This document shows positions 10,441-21,315 of a DNA stretch of 64,000 nt, piece after piece (within the stretch, counting starts at the first letter, position 1; every line of letters starts with the position of its first letter). The notes beneath the pieces are model-generated. The model was given only the letters and a program-made list of their open reading frames with translations. It was not told the DNA's origin and ran no database searches. Location of the stretch: contig OV277861.1 of the NCBI GenBank assembly GCA_922989275.2, forward strand, positions 39,062,623 to 39,126,622, read 5' to 3'. Made by a program: the position numbers and the translations under genes. Source of the stretch: Gari tellinella (taxonomy: Eukaryota; Mollusca; Bivalvia; Cardiida; Psammobiidae).

Positions 10441-10801
10441 AAATATTGTATTCTTGTTGTTTTTATTTTTTTTATTCTTGTTGTTTGAAATTTCTGTTAT
10501 TTAAAAGTTTGAAGGGAAAGAGCCTAGGTTATTAACTTATTCCGGTGAATAATACGTTACTTTTCCCATAAAAACAAAATTCACACCAAATTCAATAAAA
10601 TATTGAAATTTACAATAATTTGACTATTCTAATGGTGTACCTTATTCTAACAGGAAAACAATGGAAACATGTAACTTGGTGTCTGATCTGGCTCTAAACT
10701 ATTTAAGTGGACATAATAATGTTGACAACATTGTCAGCAATCAATGAGCAAGACGTATGTCTTCTCCACTGTACGACTCCTAACAACAACTTATCTTGGT
10801 G

Positions 10802-11158
10802 TAAAGTGCTCCCTCCCTATAACGGCCCTCCATACAACGATTCCCTCCTTACAACAATGCTTCAGGCTGTTCAACGCACAAGACCATTATGTTTTCACTG
10901 GCACTGCAAAATCGTCTGCTTCAAATAATCGTTTGTTTTTCATCACAAAAGTTAAGAATTTGACATTTTGACATGAAAAACACAAAGACGAGTGACAAAC
11001 ATTTTGAACCAGTTTAGACACCGCATTACGCGGCGCCTGCTCTTGGTTCAAACTGTTTGCAATTATAAGGCTAATACTTTTCCCTCCCTATAACAACTCC
11101 CATTGAACAAAATACACAATATTTGTCTTTGTCTGCTGTTGTAGAGGGGAACACTGTA
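10802..11158. mobile_element. TA-B MITE with alpha hairpin
   Basis: Starts AAAGTGCTCCCTCCCTATAA, ends TAGAGGGGAACACTGTA. Alpha hairpin 10996-11059 with loop CATTACG and several unpaired sites, older than most. Short ORFs over it have no meaning. Confidence 0.8.
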
Positions 11159-11159
11159 T

Positions 11160-11408
11160 ACCTATTTGAGCCCTAGTAACGCATATAAGCGTCATTTGCA
11201 AACAGCGTACCTGTGAGAAGTACATTTGTCCTATGCAAACAGTGTTGACCCTGATCAGAGGGCTCCTTAAGGAGCCCTCTGATCAGGGTCTACACTGTTT
11301 GTCATGTTGACATTTATTGTAAAAAGCAACCCAAAAAAGTCAAAAATGAACTAGACTAAATCAAATACTAGAATTGTCCATTTGAGGTTTCAGGGAGGAA
11401 AGGATTAA
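11160..11408. mobile_element. P-type MITE with perfect 66-bp beta hairpin
   Basis: Beta hairpin at 11236-11301, core GGCTCCTTAAGGAGCC, all arm positions pair except near the outer end. Right end GGAAAGGATTAA. Abuts the TA-B copy on its left. Confidence 0.75.
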
Positions 11409-11515
11409 GGTTACCGACTGCTAAAATTTTCGCATCCAGCAATGTTGTCTGTTCCACAATTGTTTCAAGCTGCTAGCAATTTCTAGTTATGTCGCGGCCA
11501 CCAACAGGAAAGGAA

Positions 11516-11722
11516 TTAACCTCTTAATTGCCTCACCCCAACAGCTCTTGCACACAGTTTTCATCCTAATCAGACCCCGCGTATTGCGGCGTAAGATCAG
11601 GAGCCTAACTTTTTGGAACTCATTGAAATATTTCTTAAGTCTTAATATCTGAACTTTAATTTTGAGAAATAAAAGCAGACGACAAATATTTAAAAGTTAT
11701 GACGTCATGGCAGTGAAAAGGT
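11516..11722. mobile_element. TTAA-type MITE, old, with decayed alpha
   Basis: TTAACCTCTTAATTGCCTCA at left; GACGTCATGGCAGTGAAAAG at right as in other P copies. Alpha at about 11556-11615 has several mismatches (loop GCGTATTGC). Confidence 0.6.
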
Positions 11723-11746
11723 TATCTCCTCACCAGTGGCTGGTTA

Positions 11747-11990
11747 ACGCTTGTACTCACAAGGACGCCTTAAAGCGCGTTTGCAAACAGCTTGGGTTCT
11801 GATCAGACGCCGCGTGACGCGGCGTCTGATCAGGACCTAAACTGTATGACACTCTTATCGATATTTATTAAGTCATACAACCTTAAATCTTACTTTGAAT
11901 GTGTTTTGTAGCTACCAATACTGAAGCAGACGACACTAAAGCTGTGAAGGGGTAAAAATCTCCCGAAAAATTTGAGCATGATAGGAATAA
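11747..11990. mobile_element. TTAA-type MITE with intact alpha hairpin
   Basis: GGTTAACGCTTGTACTCAC at left; GAAGCAGACGACACTAAAG and GTGAAGGGGTAAAAA toward the right. Alpha 11784-11848, loop GCGTGACGC, near perfect. Confidence 0.65.
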
Positions 11991-12219
11991 GCCTCTCTTT
12001 TTTGTCTCAATTCTGTTATCGCGCTCAGTAACCCGGTCAAGTAACCGGCTCAAGTTAAGCTGCGTTTCTCGAAACTTTAATAAGCTCAACAAAGCGATTG
12101 AAGCTCAGCTGATCGCGTTATTTTGAGACAAGTAAAAATTAAGGCTCAAATATTGCGTAGAAGAATGGGCAAGTTGAATGGGATTTCGTGACAGAACCAA
12201 TGCGCTGGAAAGTCTGAGT

Positions 12220-12578
12220 AGAGAAGACAGTGATGAGTTCAGTAAAGAAATCGATGGCCGTCGATGGCCGTCGATTGCGAGTTGGCTACCGGTCTGAAAT
12301 ACAGTGGAGAAAACGTAATTATTTCGTTCAAACGCAAACTCATTGCGATGAAATATAGAAAATGACCATTCCGACTACCAGTTTTAATTTGAGTGGCAAA
12401 CAGTTTGGAGCCTGATCAGACGCCGGATAACCCGGCGTCTGATCTGGCTCCAACCTGTTTGAAATGAAAATAAAAGTTTATGCGTAACCGGGGTTTTTTG
12501 GAAAGAAAATGTTGTGTCTACTGTACTCTGCACGCTGCACACGGGTCACAAAGTGCTAACCTAAACAGCAAACAGTGG
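12220..12578 (-). mobile_element. Composite repeat enclosing a TA-A MITE, copy 1
   Basis: A TA-A element (12300-12525, alpha hairpin 12397-12461, loop GGATAACCC) has the same flanking DNA as the TA-A copies at 24171-24329 and 58813-59233: AGTTGGCTACCGGTCTGAAA on one side and CTGCACGCTGCACACGGG on the other, here in reverse orientation. The MITE therefore amplified inside a larger repeat. Confidence 0.7.
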
Positions 12579-12591
12579 TAATTGAACACGT

Positions 12592-13013
12592 TACAGTATA
12601 GAAGATATACCAGCCATATGTTCATTAGCGCGAACTCTTGCCAATCTCTTGCCGCGAACCTCTCTGCTCGGTGCGAACCACAGGTTCACGTGGCTTCAAC
12701 ATTGCATGCTTCTGTTTTTTTCCTGGCCACTCCACCTAAGGTTCGCCCCGAGCAAAGAGGTTCGCGGTGAAAGGTACGGTAGAGTTCGCGCTAATGAACA
12801 CAGAACTGCATTGTCTTTCTATGTGTGCAATTTTGATTTGCAAAAGGTTTGGATCTTGATCGAAACCAAGTAACTAGACATCTGATCAGGATCCAAACTG
12901 TTTGTTAATTCAGAAATAAGAATTGCTTTGTATTTCTAAAAAGGTATATTTTTACAATGCGTTTGTGTTGCGATTGCGTATAAACGGGAAGGAATAACGT
13001 TTTCTCCACTGTA
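12592..13013. mobile_element. TA-A MITE disrupted by a foldback
   Basis: Left end TACAGTATAGAAGATAT; right end GGAATAACGTTTTCTCCACT then GTA. Old alpha hairpin at 12840-12903. A 180-bp foldback sits 20 bp inside the left end. Confidence 0.65.
12620..12799. repeat. 180-bp foldback with 60-bp arms
   Basis: Arms begin GTTCATTAGCGCGAACTC and end in its reverse complement GAGTTCGCGCTAATGAAC; internal GCGAACC/GGTTCGC pairs recur. A 60-bp unpaired spacer separates the arms. Any ORF through it is incidental. Confidence 0.8.
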
Positions 13014-13115
13014 CTAGAAATCAACCGATTCAGATCCTGATCAGCTATATTCATAACACAGCTAGACACATAACACAGCGTGTTGCATGATTTTTTCAGA
13101 TATTATGTAATATCA

Positions 13116-13415
13116 CATGAGCCGTTCCATAAGAAAACCTGATTTTAAAAACAATGAAGATCAAGGCCAGCCGCCGCGTCAACGACGCGGCGGCTGGTCT
13201 TGATCTACACTGTTTGACACCCACATGACAATGTTTGACACCCACATGGCAATGTTTGACACCCATATGCATCTAAAGCGTTTTATATAGCTGTATTACA
13301 TACGGTATTTGGAACTGTTTACAAAACGCAGATACAGAGCCTGGGAGGATAACGGTGCTTTGTCTGTACAATGTTGCAATGCAATAAGGCTGGTTTTGTC
13401 ATAGCACGGCTCATA
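13116..13415. mobile_element. Epsilon MITE with GC-rich hairpin
   Basis: Inverted ends ATGAGCCGTTCCATAAG and CATAGCACGGCTCAT. Near-perfect hairpin 13158-13206 with core CAGCCGCCGCGTC AAC GACGCGGCGGCTG and an outer CACTGTTTG arm as in beta. Right of it are three 21-bp tandem units TGTTTGACACCCACATGRC at 13211-13270. Relative at 49231-49472. Confidence 0.7.
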
Positions 13416-13534
13416 TGTTATATAGTTTTGTTGGGTTTTGGTGTTGCTGTTTGTTTGGGGTTGTTTTTTTTTGCCTTTTTGACTCATCGACTCATTGTGC
13501 TAGATTCTTCATTGTTGCAAAATAGTTGTACTGA

Positions 13535-13790
13535 TTAACCTTACTCAGTAAAATATACATTTTACACCTCCGCTAAAGAAAATAGTTCCTCTTTATACAG
13601 TCAAAAATATATACCATAAGAAATACATGTAGTTCTTATATTCTAACACATTTTAGATTAAAGCGGGTTGAAAATACAGCCAAATGCGCCTTCATATGCA
13701 TGTTGTTTTACTGTCAACTTGCTTTAAGTGGTCACTTGTCTTTAAAACTAGAAACATTTTATGGGTTGCAGTAAATTGAGCATATAACGA
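13535..13790. mobile_element. TTAA-type MITE with decayed gamma hairpin
   Basis: TTAACCTTACTCAGTAAAAT at left, GAAGAAAATAGTTCC-like block, gamma remnant 13659-13729 with many mismatches, then AGTGGTCACTTGTC. Confidence 0.55.
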
Positions 13791-13883
13791 CCAGATGTTG
13801 GTTAATAGTTTTGATACAGAACAAACATACTGCAAACAGACTTCTAATAGAGATTTGGGCATTACTTTTGTTAATCGTAAATC

Positions 13884-14085
13884 AACTACAATGGAAAAGA
13901 CGATATTGTTTCCCAAATAAACGCGTTTATGCTGAAATAATAAAATCTATTGCAAACAGTTTGGAGCAAGATCAGACACAACGTGATCAGGCTCTAGACA
14001 ATGTCATTTTCTACATTTAACTGCACAGGGTTTGCGTTCAGTTTTAGTATTTTAAACGGGAAAGAGCAGAGTTTTCTCCAATTTT
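13884..14085. mobile_element. TA-A MITE with collapsed alpha
   Basis: CAATGGAAAAGACGATATTG at left, AACGGGAAAGAGCAGAGTTT at right. Alpha core partly lost at 13955-14000. Confidence 0.65.
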
Positions 14086-14791
14086 CTTGCATCACAGATT
14101 GGACAATAGTAATAATTTCAGACGTCGCTTTAAACAAATTTAACAGTTGTGTATTGCACCCATCACAATAATTTAGTACTTACTAACTTTCTTAATGGCT
14201 TGTAAAAATTATGAAAAATTTGCCAAGGTGAATACTAAAATGCTTGACAAATGTTTAAATCCCTCAACGATTAGTTTCAGTGAAAACTGTCTATTTCCTC
14301 TTATAATATAAACAATACTATAACAATACATCGTTCATTCTCCTCTGATTGGTACAAATGTTAAATAACTTCAACACTTTATATTCTATATGATATAAAC
14401 AATAGTATAGACTCTATATTATAACAATAATTTCTAACATGGTTAGAAAATATGCAGAAAATATGCACACAAACACAAGCTTTCGACCCGAATTCTTACT
14501 TAACGAGCGAGCACTCCGCTAGTTTCTTTTTATTACATTAGTACACTCTGTAAGTTACATATAATGCTACGGGTTATATATGTTTGGCGTCAAATGTAAC
14601 ACGGTGAGAAAAATATGCAGCCAGAATGGGGCTCGAACCTTGGTCTCTTCGCTAACAGTTATCTATACAAATTTCTCACAATCCAAATATAAACTTAACT
14701 CGGATACAAATATTTTCTCTCCCCTGATTGTTCTAAATCATCGGTTAAATCATTTCAACACTCAATATTCTATACGATATAAACAATACTG
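14086..14791. repeat. Dispersed repeat with tRNA-like segments
   Basis: A block ending ATATTCTATAYGATATAAAC occurs at 14340-14420, 14718-14791 and 15447-15520. The minus strand at 14631-14645 reads AAGGTTCGAGCCCC, a pol III B-box, and 14470-14520 has a second tRNA-like piece, so tRNA-derived SINE material is included. Confidence 0.5.
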
Positions 14792-15046
14792 CAGGGCTGC
14801 CATAAGTTGAGGTAAAAAATCCTAAGATTTCAAAATTTGCATTTTTCAAGTGCTATTTTACCAATCGTACCTTTACCCCATCGCCTGTGTCTAGTTTTAT
14901 TGACACGTGGCTGCTCAAAGCAGACTGAAAGTAAAGCAGAATGCGCCTTAAGGCGCATTCTGCTATACTTTCAGCCTACTTTAAGCTACCATGTATTAGA
15001 AAAAAATCCGGAGATTTAGGAAAAATCCGGAGAAATGGCAGCCCTG
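14792..15046. mobile_element. hAT-like MITE with gamma hairpin, 6-bp TSD
   Basis: Ends CAGGGCTGCCATAAG and AAATGGCAGCCCTG. Flanks ATACTG (14786-14791) and ATTCTG (15047-15052). The sister repeat at 15507-15520 reads AATACTGTATAC without an insert, giving an internal empty site. A gamma hairpin is at about 14917-14988. Confidence 0.8.
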
Positions 15047-15065
15047 ATTCTGTATACTTTTATAA

Positions 15066-15432
15066 TACAGTGAAACCCCTCTAATCGGAACCTCTAAATA
15101 CCGGAATTCTCTCTAAACCGGAGAAAAACGTTGATCCCGTTTTAAACCCTTCTTTATTTTAACCCATTACACCATAAATACGTTTTTGTGACCTTGATTT
15201 ATTCGTACACTGAATATATTTCATCAGAAATAATTTCTTAATTCTAGCAGATGATAGCTTTAAGCAGGTAATGCCCCTTAAGGCGCATTCTGCTTTACTT
15301 TTAACCAAAAGATCAGCTATCTTCAATACTAGGAACAAGCTATTGGTTAAAATCCCTCTATACCGGAAACCCCTCTAAACCGGAAATTTATTTTGTCCCC
15401 ACTCATGTCCGGTTTAGAGGGGTTTCACTGTA
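15066..15432. mobile_element. TA-C MITE carrying a nested TTAA MITE
   Basis: TACAGTGAAACCCCTCTAAT at left and its inverse GAGGGGTTTCACTGTA at right, rich in ACCGGA blocks. A P-gamma element sits inside at TTAA 15159 to TTAA 15350; its gamma hairpin (15257-15305) has lost part of one arm. The same composite recurs at 47965-48352. Confidence 0.85.
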
Positions 15433-15531
15433 CATGTATAACAGCAATATTTGTTCCAAATCATCATCGGTTAACTCATTTCAACACTCAATATTCTATA
15501 TGATATAAACAATACTGTATACTCTTACAAT

Positions 15532-15929
15532 TCAGCTGATAAACCAAAATGACGTTATTCCTTTGTCCAACATATAGACGCGTTGTGTTAAGATCGCATC
15601 AGATCGAGCGGATAGACGCAGGTACATCTTATAAAGAGAGTGTGTAGAGCGTTTAGGACGCGGCTAATTCAAGTATATCCACCTCAGATAATTTGAAGCC
15701 AGATCAGACGCCGGTAAACCGGCGTCTGATCAGGCTCCAAACTGTTGCCTCTCATATAAAGTTAAATCGCTAGAAATTCAAAACAATGGTTTTTCTACGT
15801 GTTGATGAATTGTGTTAGCGTTTCGTTTGCATTTAAAAGGGAAAAATAACATCTTCATGGGACGAGTAGCGTTTAGCTTTTCGAAGAACGCAGTGCGTGA
15901 CAACCATGACGTCGGCGTTCTACGTATGA
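15532..15929. repeat. Insertion bounded by a 44-bp direct repeat from TRIM
   Basis: 15532-15575 copies the TRIM coding segment 15930-15973 with one difference. The 354 bp between hold a decayed TA-A-like element with an alpha hairpin near 15692-15744 (loop CGGTAAACCG) and about 65 bp of unknown sequence next to the TRIM ORF. Confidence 0.75.
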
Positions 15930-17417
15930 CAGCTGATAAACCAAAATGACGTTATTCCTTTGTCCAACATACAGACGATTATTAATCTGGTCATAGCATA
16001 GCGAACGAGGGCTATTAAGTCCATCCATGTTTGATAGAATAATACGGATCTTTTTGCAGTCGTTAGTAACTTGGTAAACGTTGACAGAATGTTGACCACA
16101 TATATAAACGGTTCCACCTTTATCAACAACTAGAGAGCATGGGCTTTTTAAATAACTGTCTCTGAAGATTCCATTAATAGAGCCACACATAGAAAACTTG
16201 GTGACCGTATTGTTAAAGTAGTCTGGTACAAAGATATTGCCTGTGTTCTGATTGACAGCAAATGAACGAATATTACTAAATAGTTCTTCTCCATTGTCAT
16301 CTGTTACAATAGTCTGTAGCACATTTCCCTGTTTATCGATGACCTCTATTCTCTGTGGTCCTGTTAGGCTAACTATAAGCTTGTCCTTGACATAGGCTAT
16401 ACCACAGCACGAACCCGTTGTCTTGACCGTCTTGTCTTCATATAGCTTGTCGTCTCTGACCTTGAGGAGGACAATCCCACACTGTGTTCCTAATGTGACG
16501 GCTATATCGCGACTCTCCCCTGTGACTGTTATATCCAGTGGGCACCATTGTAACTGGAACTCTGATACAACACTAGCCTGCTTTATGTCAATTAACTTCA
16601 CCTTCTTGTTAATATTGTCAGCAACCACTAGTCTCTCACTTGAGATCATGGACAGACCTGTAATAAAACTTGTTCTAGAATCACAGTCCGTGTCCACACA
16701 TATCTTTTCAATCTTCCTAGCTTTGTTCATTATCCCATCTTTCTTACAGAGTTTCCCAAGACTGCCAACATGTGTAAGAAACTTAGCTAGCTGTTCATCA
16801 GGCTTAAACTGGTAATCACTGACAGTTGTATTGCTTGAAATGTCTTCAAGTGATTTCATTATTGACTGCATTTCAGTTACATTTGTTTCCATGGCTACAA
16901 ACAAGTTAGAATACTGTTTATTCTTTAGTATTTCATTCATACTCGATTTCATATTTTCAGCTTTCCGCAGAATGCTATTGCAAGATTTGATATTGTCTTC
17001 CATCTTTTGCATGTCTTTTATCTTTGTCTTTTCAGCCTCTTCCTCTATTTCTTTCTCCAATCTTTTAAGAGCTTCATTCACATCTTTTCTCACTTTCTTC
17101 ACATGATCTAGTGCTTTGTCAAATGTGTCTTGAGACTTTAGTTTATTTTCCAGAGATGTTTCAGCTAGAACTTTGGTTTGAAATAACACCATGTTGAGCT
17201 GTTGTGTTACACTTATGAACTCTGTCACTTTTCCTATACCCGTGACCATTTTAGGAATATGCTGGACATCTTTGCAGTCTTTATGGTCTATCGTCAAGCA
17301 GACTCTACATCCAAGATAGTCATGTTCCATACAAAAGTATTCAATTGTATTTCCACTGTGCTTAAAACATGTAATGCAAGTATACAATAAGCATGACTGT
17401 TCCGACTCTTCAGCCAT
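15873..17417 (-). CDS. TRIM-like B-box / coiled-coil / beta-propeller protein
   Basis: A 514-codon uninterrupted ORF, the longest in the window. Residues 9-55 form a B-box-type zinc-binding module (C14-x2-C17, C29-x2-H32, C37-x2-C40, H45, H53). No RING finger precedes it, so direct E3 ligase activity is not indicated. Residues 75-200 are charged and heptad-rich, a coiled coil for oligomerisation. Residues 240-495 have repeating hydrophobic-D/N blocks such as SERLVVADNINKKVKLID and NRLYVGQRNN, as in the NHL/6-bladed propeller of TRIM2/3/56/71-like proteins. Intronless genes of this kind are abundant in bivalves and are linked to immunity and ubiquitin signalling. The last 17 residues (YVERRRHGCHALRSSKS) come from inserted DNA. 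MITE and Harbinger DNA begin within 40 and 290 bp upstream of the ATG. Confidence 0.85.
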   Translation of the reverse strand: MAEESEQSCLLYTCITCFKHSGNTIEYFCMEHDYLGCRVCLTIDHKDCKDVQHIPKMVTGIGKVTEFISVTQQLNMVLFQTKVLAETSLENKLKSQDTFDKALDHVKKVRKDVNEALKRLEKEIEEEAEKTKIKDMQKMEDNIKSCNSILRKAENMKSSMNEILKNKQYSNLFVAMETNVTEMQSIMKSLEDISSNTTVSDYQFKPDEQLAKFLTHVGSLGKLCKKDGIMNKARKIEKICVDTDCDSRTSFITGLSMISSERLVVADNINKKVKLIDIKQASVVSEFQLQWCPLDITVTGESRDIAVTLGTQCGIVLLKVRDDKLYEDKTVKTTGSCCGIAYVKDKLIVSLTGPQRIEVIDKQGNVLQTIVTDDNGEELFSNIRSFAVNQNTGNIFVPDYFNNTVTKFSMCGSINGIFRDSYLKSPCSLVVDKGGTVYICGQHSVNVYQVTNDCKKIRIILSNMDGLNSPRSLCYDQINNRLYVGQRNNVILVYQLSYVERRRHGCHALRSSKS

Positions 17418-17454
17418 TTTGTTTACGTATTCAACACTAGTGTGTCATTATGTA

Positions 17455-17699
17455 TGATAATACTACACTAGCGACGAGAATGCTCGTCATTAACAGTGTA
17501 CATCTGAAGAGTGAACTTGTCCTATGTAAACTGCAAATACCCTGCTCATCTGTCTCCTACAGAGCCCCCCTGTTCATGGTCTGCACTGTTTGCCATTTTG
17601 CAATATATTAAGAAAATCAACCCTTAGGCTATATAGTCAAAATAGACTTGACTTAATAGAAAATTAAAGTTGTTTATTAAACGTTTCAGGGGTATATGA
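17455..17699. mobile_element. P-type MITE with decayed beta hairpin
   Basis: GAACTTGTCCTATGTAAACTG then half-preserved beta arms around CTCCTACAG, then TTTGCCATTTTGCAATATAT and CGTTTCAGGGG as in the copy at 9253-9502. It lies directly upstream of the TRIM ORF and could contribute its promoter. Confidence 0.6.
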
Positions 17700-17702
17700 T
17701 TA

Positions 17703-20088
17703 TGCCTAGGTCACACATTCACGGATGAGCCTCCCGGACGGCTACGGATTCAATCCGGCAGCATCCGTAATGATCCGTAAAAGCTCGTTCAGGCCCGTGC
17801 CTGAACCTTGACCACCCGTAGGTGTGGTTCCACACCGTACTGCTTTTTTGAACATGTTCAAAAAACCAGTACGGACAAAACTCCGTACTGGTCCGTGCTT
17901 AACCGTATCGAGCCCGTATTAATCCGTACCAAACGTAGCTAAACCGTTCTAACCCGTACTGGTCCGTAGACACCTGGCCGAGCGTCCCAGTACGGATTGG
18001 TACGGACCAGTACGGGTTAAATACGGTTCAATACGGCTGTGTACGGGGCGACTAAGTACACGAAAACGGACTACTACGGTTAAAACAGGACGTCTACGGT
18101 CCGATACGTTTCAACACGGATAGTGCCGGATTAATACGTGTTGCTACGGGCTGACACGGTCACATAAGTTCTAGATCGGAGTAGTACGGTTCAGTACGGG
18201 TTTTATTTTAATTTCAGGCGAATAATTAAATTGAAATACATTGAAATATACTTGTGTGAAAACACATTTCCATTTTCTCAGTGTTTATGGTATTGTTTAA
18301 TAACTTCTTTGATTGTGTACGCAATAATGAGCGATAGAAGACAGGAACTAAATAAAGGCAAGAGAGGAGATGGTGGATGAGAGTCTGGTTTCATAGAAGA
18401 CAGCTTCGTGGCCAATACATGTATGATACATTAATGAATGAAATAAGGATAGAAAACCCAGTGGCATTCAGAAATTGTGTAAGTGTAGATGCACAGTTGT
18501 TCGCGGAGCTTCCTGAAAGACTTCGCCCGAGGATAGCAAAGGAATACCATTGTTATAGGAAAGCCGTCAGCCCTAGGATAATACTTGCAATAACTTTGAG
18601 GCACCTTGCACAAGGGGACAGTTACAGGTCACTGATGTATGGATTTAGGGTAGCACATTGCACCATAAGTGTCATTATGAAAGAAGTAAGCAAGGTTAGT
18701 ATCTAGGAATACATGGAAGAGGTTGTAATCACTCTTTCCACTCCTGAAACATGGCTAAAAGAGGCACGCCAGTTTTAGGAAAGATGGAACTTCCTACATG
18801 TTCTAGGTGCACTAGATAGAAAACACGTGGACATCAAACAGTCAAAGGGTAGTGGATCGCTGTACTTTAACTATGAAGGTAAAAAAAATTCAATAGTTCT
18901 GATTGCCCTTGTGGACGCTGACTATAAATTCCTCTTGGTATATGTGGGTGCAGAAAGCGGGTGTTCGGGTGCACAGAGTTAATTGACGTCTCACTTGGAT
19001 CAAGATTGTCGGCAAAGGTTTTTTTTAAGAAATCGCTCATAAATCGGGGACCACAGTGGAAATAAAGGGAAAATACTTTTCTATCCTTGGTTTTGGTGAG
19101 CATATCATGTGCAATTTTTATGTGTATGCATGCCATTATAGTCACAGCTTACATTATACAAAATGTATGTGTATGCATTATTGCCATGTTATGCCACTGT
19201 TGCCAAAATAAAATCAATCAATCTAAACAGTAGACACGTTAGTTCGGTAGAACAATTAAGATCATTAATACATGTTAACGTCTTCACTGCAAAACGCTCT
19301 TGTCTCATCAGGATCCAAACTATTTGCATATGGAATAATGTTTGATTTTGGCAGCGAATGAGTCATGCCTTAGAATAAAGTGAGTTTTTCGACTTTCAAA
19401 TTGTTTCATACTCATGAAGGTATTAATTATGGATAAAGGCACATTAGGGAAATGTACACTTCTTTGTGTTTTATTTGTAAAATTAAAAAACAAAACAAAG
19501 AGTAAAACCTCTCAGTTACGAAAACAAAATTGCTTTCATTAAAATGGTAAGGTATCTAAAACAGATGCCTGCTTAAAGAAATTTGAAAGTACAACAGAAA
19601 CCCGCGCAAGGGCTTTCTAATCTACTTTCACCCTGCTTTGAGCTGTCAACTGTCTTTTTACAATCAGTAAGCCTTCTTTTTAGTGGTCATGTCTGTGTAA
19701 AATGAACTTCCGCCAAACAATAATAAAAATAAGTGTTTGTGTAGTTCTCTGTGTGTGTACATCCGTATGTAACCGTAAGTCTCCGCCGCAAACTGTAGTA
19801 GCCCGTACGAAATCGTATTTCGCCGTAGCAAACCGTATTACTCCGTGTTTATCGAGTACGGTGCTACGTATTATTCCGTGAATATCCGTAAAAGTCCGTG
19901 AGAAACCGTACCAATCCGTTCTGTTCCCCGACAATTAAAAGCTAATCCGCGATACTCCCCGTAACTAAACCGTAGAAACCCTTTCTGATCCGTTCTCATA
20001 CCGTAGAAACTCACGGATCTATCACAGTCCGTAGCATTTTCGTCCGTACCCATCCTTGACTATCATCCGTGAATGTGTGACCCAGGCA
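17703..20088 (+). mobile_element. PIF/Harbinger element, copy 2
   Basis: Ends TGCCTAGGTCACACATTCAC and its inverse GTGAATGTGTGACCCAGGCA, with a 3-bp TTA duplication at 17700-17702 and 20089-20091, as expected for PIF/Harbinger (TWA). Dense subterminal ACGGNTC/CCGTAC repeats lie at both ends. Contains a broken transposase (18377-18982) and a TA-D/delta relic at 19499-19690 that is also in copy 3, so it was present before both copies spread. Confidence 0.9.
18377..18982 (+). pseudogene. Harbinger transposase, truncated with stops
   Basis: Reads through MRVWFHRRQLRGQY, LRPRIAKEYHCYRKAVSPRI and RSLMYGFRVAHCTISVIMKE, then past a TAG at about 18704 into YMEEVV, past a second TAG into LGALDRKHVDIKQSKGSGSL (first catalytic D) and LVDADYKFLLVYVG (second D region). 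It stops before the third acidic residue. N-terminal and first DDE motifs are clear; the C-terminal third is missing. Confidence 0.85.
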
Positions 20089-20128
20089 TTAACCACTATC
20101 ATCGCTATCTTGTTGACCTTCAGTTGTA

Positions 20129-20378
20129 TATAGTGGAGAATCTGTTATTCTTTCCCAATAAACGTGTTTACGCTAAAACTATTATTTGCAGTGCAAACAG
20201 TTTGGAGCCAGATCAGACGCCGGGTAACCCGGCGTCTGATCAGGCTCCAAACTGTTTGCCACCAAGATAAACAAGAATTATCAGAATTGTCCAAAAGTTG
20301 TTCTTTTCTACGGTTTAGTGCTTTGCGTTTGCGTACGTTTGCGTTTAAACGGGAAAGAATAACAGATTCTCCACTGTA
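20129..20378. mobile_element. TA-A MITE, complete
   Basis: TATAGTGGAGAATCTGTTAT at left, AACAGATTCTCCACTGTA at right; 250 bp; alpha hairpin 20194-20258, loop GGGTAACCC. Nearly identical to the copies at 24692 and 62855. Confidence 0.9.
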
Positions 20379-20685
20379 TAGTATCCCTCAATTAGTCACT
20401 ACACTTGATCCAATGTATCCACATAAAGTGGAGAAGGTGTGTTTCATCCGCTTCCAAACTGTTCACATGGGTATAACAGTTTCAGAATAAACGCGTTTAC
20501 TTGAAACGAATAACTTTTCTCAATTCAATTCTCACACGGCTAAGCCTTGAAAGCTTTACCAATATTTCAGACATTGTAGATAAGTTTAACACCATTTGTC
20601 TTTATTCAAATACATGTAGACACTTTGGGTTCAACTTTTATCTTGTAGAAGATTAGCATCACTATCTACATCAAGTGTCTATACG
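20379..20685. other. Degenerate TA-A-like pieces
   Basis: AAACGCGTTTACTTGAAACG and TAACTTTTCTCAATTC resemble TA-A internal and end blocks. No gene. Confidence 0.4.
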
Positions 20686-20790
20686 TTAACCCTAATCGTG
20701 CTAGCCACGACTTGCAAACAGCTTTGATCTAGATTAGACGTCGCGTTACGCGGCGTCTGGTCTGTATCAAAATTGTTTGTCAATACTATT
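20686..20790. mobile_element. TTAA-type MITE fragment with alpha
   Basis: TTAACCCTAATCGTGCTAGC then alpha 20715-20779 (loop GCGTTACGC, a few mismatches). Right end not found. Confidence 0.55.
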
Positions 20791-20888
20791 TTTACAGTTT
20801 AAAACAGCATAAAAACTAATTTTGGATCCAAATTGTTTGTATATCTAATAAAAGTGGAGTAAGCAGTAAAATGTTTAAATTTGGATGA

Positions 20889-21228
20889 TACAGTGTTTCC
20901 TCTCCACAACGGCCCTCCCAACAACGACTTCTGCCTTACAACGACCCTTGCCACAGGACCTTCATATCTAACGCTTTTACTGCTGTAATGTCGTATGCTC
21001 AAAGATGTCGTCTGCTGTTTTTACATATTGAACATTTTGACAGAAATAGATTTGACGAGTGACAAACAGCTTGAATCCAGATCAGACGTCGCGTTTAGCG
21101 GCGTCTGATCTGAATTCAAGCTGTTTGCAAATGCAAACCAATTTCCCTCCCTATAACGACTCCCTCCGAACAACGCACATATTTGTGTCTTCCATTGGAT
21201 TTCGTTGTAGAAAGTAGGGACACTTGTT
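20889..21228. mobile_element. TA-B MITE with alpha hairpin
   Basis: TACAGTGTTTCCTCTCCACA at left; GTTGTAGAAAGTAGGGACAC at right (last bases altered). Alpha 21063-21127, outer arm AAACAGCTTGAATCCAG. Confidence 0.8.
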
Positions 21229-21315
21229 TTGGTTTCAGACGTTAACGGATTTTACAGTTCGATTTGCATATCGTAGCAATGTTCAAGAATCTCACTGATA
21301 AAACTCAAACTCAGT

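Noticed and set aside
16423..17106. Plus-strand ORFs of 130 and 91 codons
   Set aside because: Antisense of the TRIM coding region; no recognisable domain.
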